From: Cycas panzhihuaensis
Lineage: Eukaryota; Cycadophyta
Direction of reading: 5' to 3'
Assembly (NCBI GenBank): GCA_023213395.1
Contig: CM041465.1
Location: 100,137,741-100,201,740 of the forward strand
DNA length: 64,000 bases
The position numbers and the translations under genes were made by a program. Shown piece by piece: positions 31,901 to 43,775 of this stretch. The notes beneath the pieces were generated by a model. The model did no database searches, was not told the DNA's origin, and saw only the letters and a list, made by a program, of their open reading frames with translations. The first letter of the stretch is position 1; each line of letters starts with the position of its first letter.

Positions 31901-32330
31901 ATAGTCGATGTCGACATCGAGAACTACAATATTGGTGAGGATAATCTTATCCTCAAGAGTAAGGGCAATCCCAAGGGTGTCTTCTTGCTACCATCATAGC
32001 CTTGACACTGCCATGGAACTGGCTCCAGGGCTGATATGCCAAGCTCTTGCATGACATGCAAGGGCATGGCATTAACTGAAGACCCATTGTTGACAACGGA
32101 TCTCTGTAAGGTACAATTGGGAGTATTAATAGTTATGGTGAAGGGGAAATGCCATTGGCATTCCCTTTCACCAGTAGGGGGAAGATCCTTAAGATCAAAA
32201 GAGATGACAAATTCATGACTTGGGACAACACCCAAGGCATAGAGGGACACATCACCCAATCCTAAGGCTTCCAAGAGAAGTGTACGTTATTTGGGGCAGC
32301 TCCTCAAGATATCCATTATGGACATTCCAA
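31901..32330 (-). pseudogene. Aspartic protease (Gypsy-3)
   Basis: EFVISFDLKDLPPTGERE and FPFTITINTPNCTLQ lead to the active site SVVNNGSSVNAMP, then LGISALEPVPWQCQGYDG. The catalytic Asp is Asn (GAC to AAC on the coding strand). The frame shifts after KKTPLG. Confidence 0.86.
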
Positions 32331-34958
32331 CAGCCACAGTATGAAGCTTGTTGATAACAGAGAAAGGCTTCCCCTTCATGGTAGGTTGGGGAAGAGATCT
32401 TCGAAAGTCGTAGTGACTGGGGCATATGGGAATCATCTTGGGGAGTGTAGGGACTTCTAGAAGAGGGATTTCTAGAAGAGGGTCAAGGTGAGGTGTGGAT
32501 GAAGAGGCGTCATTCACCTCTTTCGCTGCTTGAGACCGAGTTAGGGCATATAATGGAGCAATCTTGAGCATATGGATGACCTTCTTTCCCTTGTTTCGAG
32601 ATCAAGAAGGTGAAGGAGTGCGACGGCCCAGAGAACTAGAGGAAGAGGACAAATTCCTCGCACCCTTACCCTTGGCTTGCGAAGGGTGAGGGTTTAGGGA
32701 TCTTCCCCCATTTTAGCTATTCTTTTGTTGGTTGTTATGATCACATTCCCCATGTTTAGGGAAGGGATCTCTATGGATGAGTTGGTCTAAGTTAGGCCTG
32801 GATGCCCATTTGGGGGAAGAATCATGCTACAAGGCAGCTTTAGGGTGCTAGGCCCAGCACTGCGAATCTTCATGGAAGCATTCTCCATGGATGGAACACC
32901 ACTTCTTTTCAAGGGAGGAATCAAGCTTCCTCGCTTGAGAAGACTGGGTGTTACCACCCTTAGAGGGAGTAGCTTGGGAAGCCTAGTGGACTAGCTTATG
33001 CGAGGTAGGGGATGAAGGAGCTTAGAGTTTGAGCTCCTTTATAGTATGTTCAAATGAACACATGGCATAAGTGAAAGGATCTAAGGTCTTCTCGGTAGTA
33101 TAAGAAGAAGACCTCATAGGCTACTGGATTTTAGTCTCTCAAGGTAGTGGAGGTGCCTCACGTCATTGTGAGGGATTTAGAGGGTTCTTAAGTTGAGCTT
33201 GGATTTCAATGGCCTCAAGTGCCAAGCACATGGCTATGGTGGAGTCGCACGTAGTTGCCCCTATTTTAAGGACTTCAACGTGGACTTCTAGGTGAAGGGT
33301 GTTGGTAAAGAGGTCCCTCTTCAACTCCTTAGGCAGAGTTGCCTTGGTGGAATAAAGAAGGTTGTGAAAGCATCTCATAAAGTCACAATTTATCTCATCG
33401 TGACCTTGCTTAAGAGACAAGAGGGCTTTCATCCCACTCTCGAATAGATTAGCTATGTCAAAATAGTTGATGAATTCATCTACGAGCTATTAGAATAAAA
33501 AAATAGAATGTGTTGGTAGGTGATAAAACCACTTAAGGGCATTGCCTTGAAAGGATCATGGGAAAAGTTTTATAAGAATGTGGTCATAGGCCCAGTAATC
33601 AATACATTCCATAGAAAAACTATGGACATGCTCTATTGGGTCCTATGATGAAGTCCCATCAAATTTGTAGACCTTAGGAGGGTGAGGCAGTAAGTTGGTT
33701 CTTAGTGCCTCGATGGATAAGGGCATCGACCTACAGTCCATAAAAGGGTGTTCCCTTAGCTGGACCATAGGGTTAACAGAAGCTGGAGGAGGTGGTGGGC
33801 AAGGATACTTGAGTCCTCCTTTGGGGGTTTGGTTTGAAGAGGGGATGTTTTCCTCCCATTGTTTGGTGAGAGGATACAAATCTCACATTTGAAGGGGTAT
33901 GCATAGGAGTAGATGGGTATGACGAACCCATTCCTCCTTAAGGAATCACTCCTTGTTGGAAAGGAGCTTAAGGGAAAGTGCCTTGGGAGGGGGCTAGCCC
34001 TCCTTGCAAAGGCACAATATGAGGTGCAACACAGGATGACATAAAAGAGGGGTGAGAGACTAGGCTTTGCCTATATGGGCCACCCATGGGTGGTGGGACC
34101 CCATATGGGTACAACAAGTCCACCCTATAAGAAGGAAGGGAGTTCCCTTTACTGTGCCCCCATAGTTGAGAAGTGTAACTAGGAGGCACATGGAAAAAAG
34201 AGTCCCTAGGCTGGAGTTGAGAGTGTGTGGGGTGGGCCCCACATGACTAGAAGTAGAGGGACACATGGGTCCCCTAGGTCTAGTAGGTGGTGGATAGACT
34301 ATTGTCAAAGGAGGAATAGTCGTTTGACTAGATGGGGGCATGCTCAACCCTATTTGGGAAGAAAACATGCCTTGGGTAGTCCCCAAGGAATATACAACAT
34401 GGGGAAAAGAAGATGAGTGAGAGGTAGGGTCATCATGGGTAGGGAAGTCAAATGGGATGAGTAAGGCAAGGGAGATGTAGAAGAAGGAAGCACAATGCTT
34501 CACAAGATGTTCTCAAACCACTTAGGATGTGGTTGGAGATGGGTAGCTTGGAAACATTGGCTAAAGGCTTCTACTACATCAGCAGGAGGGGTATCCACCC
34601 AATCGTAAGAGGTGGACAAGACCTCATATAAAGTGGACCCCGTAGGGCAGTCCTCATTAGAGTCACCATTGTGGTGGTAAAACTTTAGAGGGGACGAAGA
34701 CTCTACTTCATTAATAGAGAGTTGGTGGAGTTATGGGTGTTGTTGGTCATCCAGATAAAAGATAGGGTCTTCACCCCCTTAGGCGGACCCTTGGAAGGAA
34801 GTAGAAGGCTCAAGCAAATTAAATACATAAGCATCATATGCACAATCTGAGGGAAATCCCTCTATAATCGAATCAGGATTTAATGTAGGAAGGGAGTGAT
34901 ATAAAGAGTCATCCACCAATGGAGGTAGACCTCATAAGAGATGTGAGAATTGTCGCAT
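32331..34958 (-). pseudogene. Gag (Gypsy-3)
   Basis: It probably starts at 34958 (MRQFSHLL, then TGA). It has blocks IIEGFPSDCAYDAY and a Pro-rich part. A core segment open for 90 codons (33163-33432) begins MKALLSLKQGHDEINCDFMR, and the knuckle CSIHGECFHEDSQC is near 32856-32898. The order matches the other copies; multiple stops and frameshifts are present. Confidence 0.85.
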
Positions 34959-35097
34959 ATGAGTTCTGGCTATGGGTTGGAAGAAAAGAGAGATAAAGTG
35001 GTGTGCACATTGGGGGCTACCCAACAAAACCAAAAGGGAGAGCTACCAAGAGGAAGTAGCACCAATAGGAAGGGGGAAATAATGATTCCCTTACTGG

Positions 35098-35120
35098 TTG
35101 GTCCCCAGTATGGTTGTCAG
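35098..35120 (-). other. Primer binding site of Gypsy-3
   Basis: The minus strand reads ACAACCATACTGGGGACCAA next to the LTR end. Confidence 0.8.
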
Positions 35121-35700
35121 TGGAATTATGTCTATGGGATGGTAACCACACTTGGCTAGGATTAGATTAATCAATGAAAGGTTCCAGAATCTAAGTCAAT
35201 ATGACAAGTGAGAGAGATCACCCACATAAGGAATCCATGCATTAGAATGTAGGTTTGGGACCCACAAATGGCACACAACTCCCTTCTGGGTAACTCAGTT
35301 TTGGTTCTAAGGGTAGCAAGAGTGAGGGATATCCTCAATTTCCTGAGTAACCTCAAGATGTAGGTCCTCCTACCCTTAGATGGTCGAAAGTGGGAGGCAA
35401 GACTGAATGAGGGAATGAATCCTAGTAGAAAATAGGGGGATATGAATGGGATGTATTTGGATAAGTGATACAGGAGGTACACACTTATAAGAATGGACTT
35501 GGAAAACCATCTCATATGCGGGACCGACCCGAATAAGAGGATATCAAGGCTACCTAGCTAGTGTAGGTGTGACGAGGTTGGAAGATAATGTCCTAGAGGA
35601 AAAATCCTCCCTAGGCTAACCTACCCTAAGTGAGTTTGGGGGATAAGAGGCAACGACGAAAGAGGCTTCCACCATCTTATGTGTGAAGGGTTTGGCCTTC
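35121..35700 (-). repeat. 5' LTR of Gypsy-3, part next to PBS
   Basis: It begins TGGAATTATG on the plus strand, parallel to the Gypsy-2 LTR start. It is broken at 35700 by Gypsy-4 and resumes at 58043. Confidence 0.9.
35696..35700. repeat. Target site duplication of Gypsy-4, left copy
   Basis: CCTTC, identical to 58038-58042. Confidence 0.92.
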
Positions 35701-36531
35701 TGGATGCGTGTCTATGGGATAATCACTAAGCTCGGTAGGAGTGATGATGGTTGATAGTGATATCGAAGGTATGGGCAAAAACCTACAAGTAAAGAAAGTA
35801 TCACACAGGGCACCCTGTTCACCAGAGCGCGAGTTCGAGACCTACAGATGATACCCAACTACCTTGAAGTGGACCTCAATCCAGGAAAGAGAGAGGGAAT
35901 ATAGGGAGGGTAGCCTAGATAGACTCAAGAGGAAGGTCCTCCCACCCTTGGATGGCCAGAAGGGGAGAAGAGGAGTCCTCAAGGATTTCCATATGATCAA
36001 GGGAAATGGACATGGACAAGGTAGGTGAGAGCCTACGATGTAGTTGGGTTCGTCTTGGTTATTTGGCCAAGCAAATAGGGCCAAGAGGAGGAGAGAAAGA
36101 AAGGGAAAGAGACAACTAAACCAAAGTTTCCTTTAACGATTTAAGGGACAAACGGAAAAAGAAAAGGGGATAGGTGTCACATATACAAGCAAACAATATC
36201 AAATGGAATGAATTGAAAGGGTAAGAGAGGTTTTATAGGAAAAAGGAAAGGGGAGAGTAAGTTTTGTATAACGTCCTTTTCCTATAGGGGTTGAGTATAT
36301 GACATGCAAGCATACAAGTATAAACAGATGCTACCATTTACCTTTTTACTTTTACATGACCTACTTAGCTAGAACATAGATTCTAAATAAAAGTAGGGAA
36401 GGGAAATAGAGATTAAAGGAAGGATGTGCATACCCGAAAGATGTAGAGGCTGATGGGAGGCCTCATCCACGTGCAACGCACGTCCTTGCATCAATCCACG
36501 GATGCGTAACCAAGTCTTAACATGAACGATG

Positions 36532-36551
36532 GGGGCTTCCTTACCTTCCCC
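36532..36551 (-). other. Conserved splice-donor motif in LTR (Gypsy-4, 3' LTR)
   Basis: The minus strand reads GGGGAAGGTAAGGAAGCCCC, identical to the Gypsy-2 motif. Confidence 0.55.
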
Positions 36552-37776
36552 TTTGTGAAAAGAAAGCAGAATAGAAGAAAGCAAAAGCAAAGGAACAAAA
36601 TGGTAGATCTTACCCAGATCTGGATGTTTTATACCTTTGCAAGAGCACCACACCAACCTACACATGCATTGGCTTATCCCTTCCAAGAAGGGGATGCAAA
36701 AGACAAGATATATATATGCAAGTATATATGTAATGTTTGTGTTAAAATGTTAAAAAAGACACCCACTACAAGAAGCTCCAAAATCCTCTCTCAAGTAAGC
36801 ATGTAAATCAAGCAAAATGGAGTGAAGGAGGCCTTAGGATGGCTAACCCTCCACTGGGTTCTCCACACAACAAGATGAGGGTGAAGGCAACTAAGGACAA
36901 CCAAGAAATATAAGTATAAAAGTGACAAAGCGTTGGGGAAATATCCAAGGTGCAGAGTTGCTATGGGCAGTAATCTGATGCACAAACCCTTGACAATGTT
37001 ATCAAGGGATACCCAACAGTACAAGGGACACTACGGGGGTCCAAGTAAGAGGCATACAGGCCTGGAATTAGTGTAGCAAGGGGCTATATACACTGATAAT
37101 CCAGCCCAGGCCTAGGGCTCACCAACTCCTAATTATCCCAAGAGGAGCATGGAGCAAGAGAAGAGAAGGTGTGAAGGAGAATACCCTTGGAGAGTAGGAC
37201 TGAGTGGGGGGCTACCCCGCCTTACTCTCTTCACCCAACCTTGTGGTTCTTCTCCTACTGCTCCTTTAAGGAAACCTAGTAGAGGGAAGGTAGAGACCTG
37301 GGAGCAACAAGCTAAACTTAAATGAAAACAAGCTTTACTATGGTCAAACCTGAAGGAAATAGGCAAACAAATCAAGAAATGGGTCTAATATGATTATAAC
37401 TTACCATAAATCTAGAGAAAAGGGTTTGGAGGACCTACTGGGCTGATATCAGGAAGGTCTACCCCTGCAACCAGTGGAGAAGAGGATCCCTGCAAGGGTT
37501 TGCAGGAGAAATCCCAATAGATAGCTGAAAGAGATACTTGTTGGGCGAGTTGGAGAAGAACAACACCAAAATTTGCTTAATAACACCTAGAGAGAGGCTT
37601 CCCACTGTGGAGGAAGGTAGTTGTAGGCAGATCCTAGCCTGGAGTTGCAGGAAATATAGGCCTGCAAGTGCACCTGTAATAGGAAGAGAAGAGGACAGAA
37701 AGTTGTAGTAGGAAACAGTTGTTTTGAAGAGCAAACAAATGATCTAAGAGTCCTCAAAATGATGAGGGTTTTGGTA

Positions 37777-37784
37777 CTTATACC
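37777..37784 (-). promoter_or_regulatory. TATA box of Gypsy-4 3' LTR
   Basis: The minus strand reads GGTATAAGTACC, aligned with 57338-57346. Confidence 0.7.
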
Positions 37785-37849
37785 TATCCTAGCTCTAAGT
37801 GAGCGAATAGGGTGTGAATAGGGTTGAGTTGGATGCGAGGCCACGTGGT

Positions 37850-37854
37850 GATTC
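37850..37854. repeat. Target site duplication of Copia-2, left copy
   Basis: GATTC here, AATTC at 43146-43150. The uninterrupted LTR (57413) has AATTC, so this copy has one mutation. Confidence 0.85.
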
Positions 37855-38483
37855 TGTTGAGAATAGAAGGTCCAACCCTCTAACAGCCACCAAGATCTAT
37901 TACTTTCTTACAACTAGTTACAGAAATGGAAACATAAAATTACATGCAAGTTCCAAAAATAGAGATTATATAGTAACAAGACAAATGAAAGCCAAACATC
38001 ACATGTGCACCTGATATAACATGGTAAAACCCTAGCAATGTGCTAGGGAAACATCCACATAGGAAAGGTATCGATCTTTATTGCTGCAAAATGGAGAAAC
38101 AATACATCACAGATACAGAGTGCTCTCTGGAGCAACAATTAGCACCGCCTCTTCACAAAGACATTGCATAACATTACAACATAATAAGAAAAGCCCTAAA
38201 ACGGGCTCCATGAGAGGACATCCAATACCTAAATCTCAACCATAGAATCTAGGGTATTTGTATTGTACGACCCTGATTCTCTTTACACTTTGATAAGGTT
38301 TACATCGTCAATTTTTCGTGCCTGGGCTATCTCCCTAAACCCTTCCTAATGGGGCGCCCACGCCCACCTCGGTGAAGGGGGGCTCCCACCCCCCTTGGAA
38401 CCCCCTAAGAAAGTTTAGGGGGGAAACTGTACCGAAAACATGCCATAATTTTAGGCCTATAATTGTCGTCACAATACCCAACA
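37855..38483 (-). repeat. 3' LTR of Copia-2
   Basis: It has perfect 5-bp terminal inverted ends TGTTG/CAACA. It contains a C/G-rich stretch at 38337-38400 followed by a hairpin at 38401-38422. Confidence 0.95.
38401..38422. repeat. Hairpin in Copia-2 LTR
   Basis: CCCCCTAA, a 6-base loop, then TTAGGGGG (8-bp perfect stem). The other LTR keeps a 7-bp version near 43064-43083. It may fold in the RNA near the 3' end. Confidence 0.6.
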
Positions 38484-38500
38484 ATCTCCACCTTGACAAC
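38484..38500 (-). other. Polypurine tract of Copia-2
   Basis: The minus strand reads GTCAAGGTGGAGAT against the LTR, the classic copia PPT. Confidence 0.9.
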
Positions 38501-39060
38501 AATTACTCGCTACCTTTCCTGGATCCTTCATCATCTTTTGTACAAGCTAAGAGAAGTCAAATACCATTTGAACTTATCTAATAGTACTGGTTTTGTGAAT
38601 ATATCAACACAATTCTGATTGGTGTGAATCTTCTCAAGTGCCACTCCACCTGCTTCCACAACCTATCTAACAAAATGGTACTTAAGAGCAATATGTTTTA
38701 TTCTACTATGATAAGTTGGATTTTTGGCTAGGTAAATGGCACTTTGACTGTCACAAAATACCTTTACATTTTCCTGTCTCCTTCCAAGCTTAACCAATAG
38801 ACCCAGTAACCAGATTGCTTCTTTACAAGCATTTGCTACATTAATATATTCAGCTTCCATGGTTGATAGTGTAATTGTGCTCTACAATTTGGACATATAA
38901 CTAACTGGACCATTTGCAAGAGTGAAAAAATAACCTGAAGTAGACCTTCGTTTGTCTAAATCTCCTGCAAAATCTAAATTGATATATCCACAAACCTAAT
39001 TACTTGTACCTCCAAAGGTGATGCAGTAATCACTAGTGCCTCTCAAATACTAAAGCACCC
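38501..39060 (-). pseudogene. RNase H and pol end (Copia-2)
   Basis: TMEAEYINVANACKEAIWL, FCDSQSAIYLAKNPTYHSR (catalytic Asp) and HIALKYHFVR lie in a 65-codon open stretch (38663-38860). VDIFTKPVLLDKF follows near the end. Upstream blocks GYINLDFAGDLDKRRSTSGY are readable with stops between them. Confidence 0.9.
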
Positions 39061-40110
39061 ATTTCACTACAGCCTAATGTTCCTTTCCTGGATTTGCCAT
39101 AAACTTGCTAACTACACGGATTGCATGTGAAATATCAGGTCTTGTACATACCATGGCATACATCAAACTTCCTACTGCACTAGCACAAGGCACATGAGAC
39201 ATATAAGCCTTTTCTTCTGCACTACTAGGACTCATATTAGATGAGAGTTTGAAGTGGGAAGCTAATGGGATACTCACTGGTTTCACATTTGCCATCCCAA
39301 ACCTGGTTAGCACCTTCTCCATATATTTCTACTGCGATAACCATAGCTTACCACTTTTCTTGTCTCCATGTATCTCCATGCCTAAGATTTGTTTTGCAGC
39401 TCCTAGATCCTTTATATCAAAAGTCCTAGACAATTGAGCCTTTAGCTTATTGATTTCTACCATGCTCTTGCTTGCAATCAGCATGTCATCAACATATAAC
39501 ACCAAGATAATGAATAAGCCATTGTCCATAAATTTGAAGTAAACACAATGATCATACTCACTTCTTTTAAAATTTTAGCTCTCCATGAAGGCATCAAACT
39601 TCTTGTACCACTGCCTAAGTGATTGCTTCAGGCCATACAATGATTTCTTGACCCTGCAAACAAGTCTTTTCCTGCCATCTTGTACAAACCCCTCTGGTTG
39701 ATCCATATAGATCTCCTTATCTAAATCTCCATGTAGAAAGGTTGTTTTTACATCTAACTACTCCAACTCCAAATCGAGAGAAGCTACCAATGCTAACAAC
39801 ACTCAAATTGAAACAAGTTTAACAACTGGTGAAAAGATCTCATGAAAGTCAATACCTACTTTCTCTGCAAAGCCTTTTGCCACCAGTCGTGCCTTGTATT
39901 TATCAACCTTTCCATCAATATTCATTTTCTTTTTAAAATCCCACTTGCAACCAACAGTCTTCTTTCTATGTGGAAGTTCTACCAAGACCCATGAATGATT
40001 TTTCTTCAAGGCATCTATCTCTTCCTGCATAGCCCTTATCCACTTCTCTCCATGGATATCATCTACTGCTTCCTGATAACATGTGGGCTCACCATCACTA
40101 GAAACCAAAG
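39061..40110 (-). pseudogene. Reverse transcriptase (Copia-2)
   Basis: EKWIRAMQEEIDALKKNHSW, KWDFKKKMNIDGKVDKYKAR and LVAKGFAEKVGIDFHEIFSP are followed by a TAG/TGA break. Then come VKTTFLHGDLDKEIYM, LYVDDMLIAS (catalytic, about 39490) and LGMEIHGDKKSGKLWLSQ. About eight stops over 350 codons. Motifs place it among plant Tork/TNT-like copia elements. Confidence 0.92.
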
Positions 40111-40359
40111 CAATAGAAATAGAAGGGTTGTACCTATCAGGTGGATGACTAACTCATGTAGATCTTCTAACTGTTGGCAGAGGAGTGTCCACATACTCCT
40201 GTGAATATGTTGTTGATTCATCTTCAGAAATATCTTCATGCTCTTTTGATTCTACGGATGGATGCATTTCAAACTTAACTTGTTGATGTTCATCTTGTTG
40301 CTCCTGTTTCATTTCAGCTTCTACACTGTCTAATTTTACAAGGGGAGATTCATCAAATA
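40111..40359 (-). other. Integrase-RT connector (Copia-2)
   Basis: An acidic, Gln/Glu/Ser-rich linker (KQEQQDEHQQ, EDISEDESTTY), open except for one stop before SHPPDRY. Confidence 0.7.
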
Positions 40360-41075
40360 TGACATCTCTGTTAATGGTGATTTTGTGGGCAGTAGGATCC
40401 CACAACCTATATCCCTTCATACCATCCTTATCACCATAACCAACAAAGATATATCTCTTGGATTTTGGGTCTAACTTTGAATGTTTACTTTTGTTAGTCC
40501 AGGCATAAGCATCACAGCCAAAAACTTTTAAATTTGAATAATCACACAGATGTCTAGTCCATACCTCTTCAGGAATCTTATAATCTATTGCAACTGATGG
40601 TGACCTATTTACTAGATAGCAAGCTATTTGAATAGCTTCTGCCCACAAGCCCTGCTCCACTCCTACATTACTTAGCATGCTTCTTGCTCTTTCCAAGAGT
40701 GTCCTATTCATGCGCCAAGAATGCCATTTTGTCATGAGTATAGCTAGTGGTCTTGTGTCTTTTAATCCCAGCTTCTCTACAATAGTTATCAAATTCCAAG
40801 GAGTTGAACTCACCTCCATTGTCAGTTCTTAAACATTTGATTATCTTACTAGTACTATTCTTAACTAAAGCCTTGAACTGCTTAACCACACTGAAAACTT
40901 CATATTTCCTTTTCAAAAAATAGATCCATACCTTCCTGGAGTAATCATCTATAAATGTGACAAAATACAATGATCCTCCACAAGATATTTTAGGGGCTGG
41001 TCCCCATACATCTGAATGTATATAATCCATAATGCCTTTACTAGTGTGACTCCCTACTTTAAACCTAAGTCTACA
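40360..41075 (-). pseudogene. Integrase (Copia-2)
   Basis: MDYIHSDVWGPAP (first Asp) and FIDDYSRKVWIYFLKRK lead to CLRTDNGGEFNSLEFD (second Asp). A frameshift occurs in the block that should carry the catalytic Glu: the QNGVAER-type motif reads QNGI and then loses frame, so the Glu is gone. The rest (MNRTLLERARSMLSN, LWAEAIQIACYLVNRSP, KVFGCDAYAW, RYIFVGYGDKDGMKGYRLWD) is open in another frame. Confidence 0.92.
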
Positions 41076-41666
41076 CTATTTTCCAAAAACATAATGTTTA
41101 CAGAAAGCCAAATCTGAAAGCTGTAAGTTAGGAAGCAACTTACGGTTTATCAGTACCTTAAGTCCTTTCTCACTCATGTGCCCAAGTCTTTGATGCCATA
41201 GCTGAGCAGGATCTTCTGCAGTCTTTGACGCTATAGCTGCTTGGCTGACATCTGTACTTCCCACTAAAATATAAAGATTTCCTCTCTTTAAGGCTTTCAT
41301 AACAACCAAGGTGCCCTTTGACACCTTTAGGACTCCTTCATGACCTGTATGCTTAAAACCACCTGAATCTAATTCGCCCAAGGAAATCAAATTCCTTTTC
41401 AAATTAGGTACATGTCTAACCTCAGTTAATATTTTAACTACCCCATCAAACATCTTAATTCTGATGCTACCAATGCCCATTGTCTTACAAGAAACTTCAT
41501 TTCCCATAAGCACATCACCACCATCAAGAGGTTGGTATGATGAGAACCAACTCCTGTGTGGACACATGTGGTGTGAAGCACCTGAATCTAATAACCAGTC
41601 ATGGTGATAATGAGAAACATTACAAGCAACCAAGACATCATTATCCATACCTTGATTTGACTCCAC
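41076..41666 (-). pseudogene. Protease and GAG-pre-integrase (Copia-2)
   Basis: A 196-codon open stretch. It has the protease active site WLLDSGASHHMCPH (intact D-S-G-A), then EVRHVPNLKRNLISLGELD and the zinc region LWHQRLGHMSEKGL. The zinc motif's second half reads CKHYVFGK, with the second Cys replaced by Tyr. Confidence 0.93.
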
Positions 41667-42451
41667 CGACGGCCTCCTCGGTGATCTTCCTTTTTCTGGA
41701 ACTCCTTCCTTTTATAACAATCCTTCTTGAGGTGACCGGTCTTATTATAATGCCAACACCTGATCTTACTCTTTTTGCTTTTTGACTTGGATCTCGATGT
41801 ATCCCTGGAGTTTTGTCCTCTCTCAAACGTTCTACCCCTTACTTCCATGGCTTCTGGTATGGAGGTTTCAAGACTAGACTTCCTCCGTACTTCTTCCATT
41901 AGCAAAGCACTCACAACAGAGTCATATTCCAATTCATCTGTAGTGCTAAAACTGATTGAGGTGATAATATTATCCCAGGGTTTAGGTAATGAGCATAATA
42001 GGGTAATTGCTTTATCTTCATCCTCAATTTTAACATCGATACTAGTCAATTGACAAATAAGAGTATTGAAAACATTTAAATGGTCAGCGATTTTTATACC
42101 TTCTTTCATCTGTAACGAGTACAGTTGCCTCTTCAGGTAGATTCAGTTTGTTACTAATTTAGTCATACATAGGCCTTCTAACCAGGTCCATAATCCTGCT
42201 ACCGTTTGCTCCCCTGCGATGTTAAACAAAACTTCATCTGCCAAGCACAATCGTATTGTGCTAAGTGCCTTTTTATCTAAATCATCCCATTCATCATCAT
42301 CCATCCCCGCAGGTTTCTTCAATTTTCCTGCAAGGGCTTTGTACAAACCCTGCTGTACAAGAATATTGTACGCTTTTAGCTTCCACAACTTGAAGTGATT
42401 CTTGCCATTGAATTTCTCCACCTTAAACTTTGTACTTGCTAGTTTCGCCAT
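41667..42451 (-). pseudogene. Gag (Copia-2)
   Basis: The start is taken at 42451 (MAKLASTKFKVEKFNGKNHF) because this is the conserved copia gag opening. A break near 42140 shifts the frame; ADHLNVFNTLICQL, LLCSLPKPWDNIITS and LLMEEVRRKSS follow. The zinc knuckle is CWHYNKTGHLKKDC, with the second Cys mutated to Tyr. Length is close to normal copia gag. Confidence 0.9.
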
Positions 42452-42508
42452 TTGGTGTAGAAAGGTCGACACTAAAACCTTCACAAACTCGCTGCAAGAA
42501 AAAGAGTG

Positions 42509-42520
42509 GCTCTGATACCA
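42509..42520 (-). other. Primer binding site of Copia-2
   Basis: The minus strand reads TGGTATCAGAGC, complementary to initiator Met tRNA, two bases from the LTR. Confidence 0.95.
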
Positions 42521-42522
42521 CT

Positions 42523-43145
42523 TATTGAGAATAGAAGGTCTAACCCTCTAACAACCACCAAGATCTATTACTTTCTTATCACTAGTTACAGAAATGGAAA
42601 CATAAAATTATATGCAAGTTCTAAAAATAGAGATTATATAGTGACAAGATAAATGAAAGCCAAACATCACATGTGCACCCGATATAACGTGGTAAAACCC
42701 TAGTAGTGTGCTAGGGAAACATCCACACAGGAAAGGTATCAATCATTATTACTACAAAATGGAGAAACAGTACATCACAGACACAGAGTGCTCTCTGGAA
42801 CAATAATTAGTTGTTGCCCTCTTCATAGTACATTGCATAACATTACAACATAATAAGAAAAGCCCTAAAACGGGCTACATGAGAGGACATCCAAGACCTA
42901 AATCTCAACTGTAGAATCTAGGGTATTTGTATTGAACGACCCTGATTCTCTTTGCACTTTGATAAGGTTTACATGGTCAATTTTTTGGGTTGGGCGCTAT
43001 CACCCCCGAACCCCCTCCTAGTGGGGGGCATTCCACCCCACACAAGGGGGGCTCCATATGGAACCCCTAAGAAAGATTAGGGGGGAAACTACACCGAAAA
43101 CATGCCATAATTTTAGGCCTATAATTGTTGTCATAATACCCAACA
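42523..43145 (-). repeat. 5' LTR of Copia-2
   Basis: It ends CAACA on the plus strand at 43145. Its inner end reads TATTG for TGTTG. Confidence 0.95.
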
Positions 43146-43762
43146 AATTCTGTAGGAAACGCAAGAATTGCCATGGTAGTTTTTTAAAAAATAACTGACA
43201 ACAGTCGCACTATGGTAAACTTCACTGTACCATAGTAAACTTTGTAGTATCTCTAAGTTTACAGTGGTGTAGGACCAGAAATCCAGAATGGAAAAAATCT
43301 AGGTTTTGAGAGCCTTAGGAGGTGATGTGGCAGGCCTGGGAGGGGTTGGCCCTCCTGTTTAGGTAGCTGAGATAGTCCAGAATGCATGTGGACAAAGGCA
43401 AGCAAAGCATCGATGGATAAAGGTCCCATCAACAAGGTGTTAGGATCCCAAAGTTGAGGCGTGAACGGGTCATACAAACCAAAAGAAGCTCAAGGCAATG
43501 TGGAGACAACGTGGAGGGTCATATAGTGCCATGGGGATGCCTACCTTGCGGAAACTGCTAGGTCATCACATGCTCACAATATGACAAGTAGTATGACCAG
43601 GCAACAAATGCAAAGTGATCATACAATTGAAGCAAGCAGTCATGCAATTAGACATCACTTTTATCAACCTTTACAAAGAAAAAGTACAAGTGAAAAGGAA
43701 AAAGTATACCTGAGCCTACCTGAGTCGACCTATCCATATCCATTCCCGATAGTTAGGAAACA
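43146..43762 (-). repeat. 3' LTR of Gypsy-4, part 2
   Basis: It starts with the Copia-2 duplication AATTC and runs to GGAAACA at 43762. It aligns with 57413-58037. The TAAACTT...AAGTTTA inverted repeat is at 43236-43261. Confidence 0.92.
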
Positions 43763-43775
43763 CTGTCCCCTTAGT
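43763..43775 (-). other. Polypurine tract of Gypsy-4
   Basis: The minus strand reads ACTAAGGGGACAG directly before the LTR. Confidence 0.8.

Larger units (their letters stand above)
26814..35700 (-). mobile_element. Gypsy-3, Tat-like element (main part)
   Basis: The oldest gypsy copy in the nest. It retains, in minus-strand order, part of its 5' LTR (35121-35700, continuing at 58043-60559), PBS, gag, protease, RT, RNase H, integrase and the last exon of the antisense gene. Its aRNH, PPT and 3' LTR should lie left of the window, beyond Gypsy-2 and Gypsy-1. Confidence 0.9.
35701..37854 (-). repeat. 3' LTR of Gypsy-4, part 1
   Basis: It aligns with 55251-57413. The LTR starts TGGATGCGTG on the plus strand. 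It is interrupted by Copia-2 and continues at 43146-43762. Confidence 0.93.
37855..43145 (-). mobile_element. Copia-2, Ty1/copia LTR retrotransposon
   Basis: A complete copia element of 5.3 kb inside the 3' LTR of Gypsy-4. It has LTRs of 629 and 623 bp with TGTTG...CAACA ends, PBS, PPT, and gag-protease-integrase-RT-RNase H on the minus strand. Its LTRs differ by several percent, mostly transitions, so it is older than Copia-1. Its coding region is nevertheless better preserved than that of Copia-1, with long open stretches. Confidence 0.95.

Noticed and set aside
35842-37844. Several minus-strand ORFs of 60-130 codons in the Gypsy-4 3' LTR and their copies at 55666-57578
   Set aside because: LTR sequence. 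Their repetition follows LTR duplication, and the translations are low-complexity with stops at different places.
38337-38425. C/G-rich hairpin as a bacterial-type terminator
   Set aside because: The context is a plant copia LTR; the hairpin may matter for RNA structure but not for intrinsic termination.
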